In this document: positions 19,308 through 21,225 of the stretch, piece after piece
How the letters are laid out: the number at the start of each line of letters is the position of its first letter
Numbering within the stretch: the first letter of the stretch is position 1
IMG/VR virus record: IMGVR_UViG_3300046169_000021
Coordinates: 1 to 21,225 of that record
Source of the DNA: a virus
Strand: one strand, 5' to 3'
DNA length: 21,225 nt
Position numbers and translations under genes: made by a program
The notes under the pieces: generated by a model
Database searches by the model: none
Told to the model about the DNA's origin: nothing
What the model saw: only the letters and a program-made list of their open reading frames with translations

Positions 19308-21181
19308 ATCAGTATCAACAGTTTATACACAAGTCCCGTTACGCACGTTGGTTACCTGTCGAAGGTAGACGTGAGACATGGGCAGAGACAGTACAGCGTT
19401 ATGTAGACTTCTGGGATGGTCGTGGTCAGATAAGCAAAGCCGAAGGTAAGAAGCTATACAATGCTATATACAACCTAGAAGTAATGCCCAGTATGCGTTG
19501 TATGATGACAGCAGGTGAAGCGTTAGACAAGGACAATGTAGCAGGGTTTAACTGTAGCTACCTACACATTGACTCACCACGTAGCTTTGATGAACTTATG
19601 TACGTACTGATGTGTGGTACAGGCGTAGGGTTCAGTGTTGAACGTAACTTCATCAGTAAGCTACCAGTCATCGCTGAGTCGTTCCATGAGACTGACAGTA
19701 CCATTGTAGTGGCTGACAGTAAGATTGGTTGGGCTAGTGCATTCCGTGAGTTAATCGCTATGCTGTACGCAGGTAAGATACCTAAGTGGGACATGAGCAA
19801 GGTACGCCCATCGGGTGCTAGACTCAAGACCTTTGGTGGTCGTGCTAGTGGCGCAGAGCCTCTTGAGGATTTGTTTAACTTCTGCGTAGGTATCTTCCAG
19901 AAGGCACACGGACGTAAGCTAACGAGCATTGAGTGCCACGATGTTGTATGTAAGATTGCAGACATTGTAGTTGTCGGTGGTGTACGTAGGTCAGCATTGA
20001 TTAGTTTGTCAAACCTATCAGACCCGCGTATGGCTAAGGCTAAGTCTGGTCAGTGGTGGATGGATGAAGGACAACGTAGACTGGCTAACAACAGCGTAGC
20101 GTACACAGAGAAGCCAGACTTCGAGTCATTCCTTACTGAGATGCACACCATGTACGATAGTAAGGCAGGTGAACGTGGTATCTTTAGTCGTGTGGCGGCA
20201 CAGAAGATAGCCGCTAAGAACGGACGTAGAGACCCTGAGCAGGACTTTGGGACTAACCCTTGCTCTGAGATTATCCTACGCAGTAATCAGTTCTGTAACC
20301 TATCTGAGGTCGTTATACGTGCAGACGATGACCTTGTTAGTCTTAAGAAGAAAGTTGAAGTAGCTTCCATCATCGGAACTCTACAGGCTACCTTGACTGA
20401 CTTCCGCTACCTACGCAATGTATGGAAGAGAAACACAGAAGAAGAAGCACTATTGGGTGTAAGTTTAACTGGGATATGTGACCATTACTTGTTGGGTAAA
20501 GATTCGCCTGACCTAGATAAGTGGTTGACGGAGATGAAAGATGTTGCAATCAAAACTAATAAAGAGTGGGCTGACAAACTTGGCATTGCTCAGTCTGCGG
20601 CTATTACTTGTGTTAAGCCAAGCGGTACTGTGTCTCAGCTTGTTGATTCTGCTAGTGGCATACATCCCCGTTTTTCTAAGCATTATATCCGTAGAGTGCG
20701 TTCAGACAAGAAAGACCCGCTTGCTCAGTACATGACAGCCGCAGGTTTCCCTGTAGAAGATGACGTAATGAGTAAGTCTTCTCTGGTCTTTGGCTTCCCT
20801 ATCAAGTCACCCGACAGCAGTACTACAGTAAAGCAGGTGGGTGCAATGGAACAGCTAAGAGTCTGGAAGAAGTACCAAGATTACTGGTGCGAACATAAGC
20901 CAAGTATCACTGTTTATTATACAGATAGTGAGTTCCTGCAAATAGCACAGTGGATATGGGATAACTTTGATAGTGTCAGTGGTATTAGTTTGTTGCCAGT
21001 TAGTGACCATGTTTATCAGCAAGCCCCTTATGAGGACATAACCGCTGAGAAGTATGAGGAGTTACTAGCGGCTATGCCAGTGGATATTAAGTGGGAAGAC
21101 TTAGAACACTTCGAGAAGGAAGATAATACTACAGGTTCGCAAGAACTGGCGTGTGTCGGAGGCGCGTGTGAAATAGCATAG
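19304..21181 (+). CDS. Class II (adenosylcobalamin-dependent) ribonucleoside-triphosphate reductase
   Basis: 625 residues, shorter than Lactobacillus leichmannii RTPR (739). It reduces ribonucleoside triphosphates to dNTPs using adenosylcobalamin to make the thiyl radical, so no oxygen-dependent subunit is needed. Active-site residues are spaced as in RTPR: NPCSEI with Asn318, Cys320 (radical) and Glu322; Cys331 eleven residues later (RTPR Cys408 and Cys419); Cys84 in GFNCSYL as the other disulfide partner; Cys617 and Cys622 in ACVGGACE as the C-terminal shuttle pair (RTPR 731 and 736). No NrdB-like partner is present. It is the last gene before a terminator. Start ATG 19304 has AAGGAA upstream. 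Confidence 0.94.
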   Translation: MNQYQQFIHKSRYARWLPVEGRRETWAETVQRYVDFWDGRGQISKAEGKKLYNAIYNLEVMPSMRCMMTAGEALDKDNVAGFNCSYLHIDSPRSFDELMYVLMCGTGVGFSVERNFISKLPVIAESFHETDSTIVVADSKIGWASAFRELIAMLYAGKIPKWDMSKVRPSGARLKTFGGRASGAEPLEDLFNFCVGIFQKAHGRKLTSIECHDVVCKIADIVVVGGVRRSALISLSNLSDPRMAKAKSGQWWMDEGQRRLANNSVAYTEKPDFESFLTEMHTMYDSKAGERGIFSRVAAQKIAAKNGRRDPEQDFGTNPCSEIILRSNQFCNLSEVVIRADDDLVSLKKKVEVASIIGTLQATLTDFRYLRNVWKRNTEEEALLGVSLTGICDHYLLGKDSPDLDKWLTEMKDVAIKTNKEWADKLGIAQSAAITCVKPSGTVSQLVDSASGIHPRFSKHYIRRVRSDKKDPLAQYMTAAGFPVEDDVMSKSSLVFGFPIKSPDSSTTVKQVGAMEQLRVWKKYQDYWCEHKPSITVYYTDSEFLQIAQWIWDNFDSVSGISLLPVSDHVYQQAPYEDITAEKYEELLAAMPVDIKWEDLEHFEKEDNTTGSQELACVGGACEIA

Positions 21182-21189
21182 GTAAAACT

Positions 21190-21212
21190 AAGGGGGCGCA
21201 ATGCCCCCTTTT
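21190..21212 (+). terminator. Rho-independent terminator of the replication arm
   Basis: AAGGGGGC (21190-21197) pairs with GCCCCCTT (21203-21210), loop of five, then TT continuing the T-run. It begins nine bases after the reductase stop codon. Confidence 0.93.
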
Positions 21213-21225
21213 GTTATTCATCGTC

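Noticed and set aside
19558-19965. Minus-strand frame of 135 codons
   Set aside because: It is antisense to the reductase gene, whose catalytic motifs are clear; no ribosome binding site.

Overview
The window looks like a tailed double-stranded DNA bacteriophage (Caudoviricetes) with a T7-like replication module. The fragment is AT-rich and almost every base is coding. Genes are short, tightly packed and often overlap by 1-11 bases. No host gene, integrase, lysogeny repressor, tRNA or rRNA was seen. The family mix (T7-type primase-helicase and polymerase, T7-type endonuclease I, adenosylcobalamin-dependent ribonucleotide reductase, DUF3310, tail fibre with VGIGTT repeats) resembles marine podovirus-like phages. 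The host cannot be read from the sequence, although consensus sigma-70 promoters argue for an ordinary bacterium.

Layout. Two arms diverge from a 700-base non-coding region (9523-10222). The left arm runs on the minus strand, read from 9522 down to 1: small terminase-like protein with AT hooks, M15 peptidase (probable endolysin), a small beta-rich protein, large terminase, portal, three very basic small proteins, a promoter, two small proteins, scaffold, major capsid protein, a strong terminator, and a tail fibre that runs off the left edge.

The right arm runs on the plus strand. A first block of eleven tiny genes of mostly unknown function (10223-12939) contains two predicted membrane proteins and a zinc ribbon. 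After a structured gap with its own promoter comes the replication block: ssDNA-binding protein, primase-helicase, family A DNA polymerase, zinc protein, three nucleases of the PD-(D/E)XK type, three small proteins including DUF3310, and a class II ribonucleotide reductase closed by a strong terminator.

How it fits together. The plus arm would take over the cell, degrade or recycle host DNA, make dNTPs and replicate the genome. The minus arm would package DNA and build the head. Control appears to rely on sigma-70 promoters: two near-identical consensus ones for the minus arm and three on the plus strand. No phage RNA polymerase lies in this window.

The most unusual signal is a set of 10-bp-phased arrays of CTTAAG half-sites. 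They approximate the 16-bp palindrome CTTAAGTATACTTAAG and occur three times in the divergent region and once in the leader of the replication operon, so one factor (or one RNA structure) may coordinate both arms. The same divergent region holds a pair of GTGAC-N16-GTCAC dyads 158 bp apart, a possible G-quadruplex, and a cluster of AATCCT elements, which together suggest an origin or packaging locus. A possible pseudoknot lies just upstream of the replication operon promoter.
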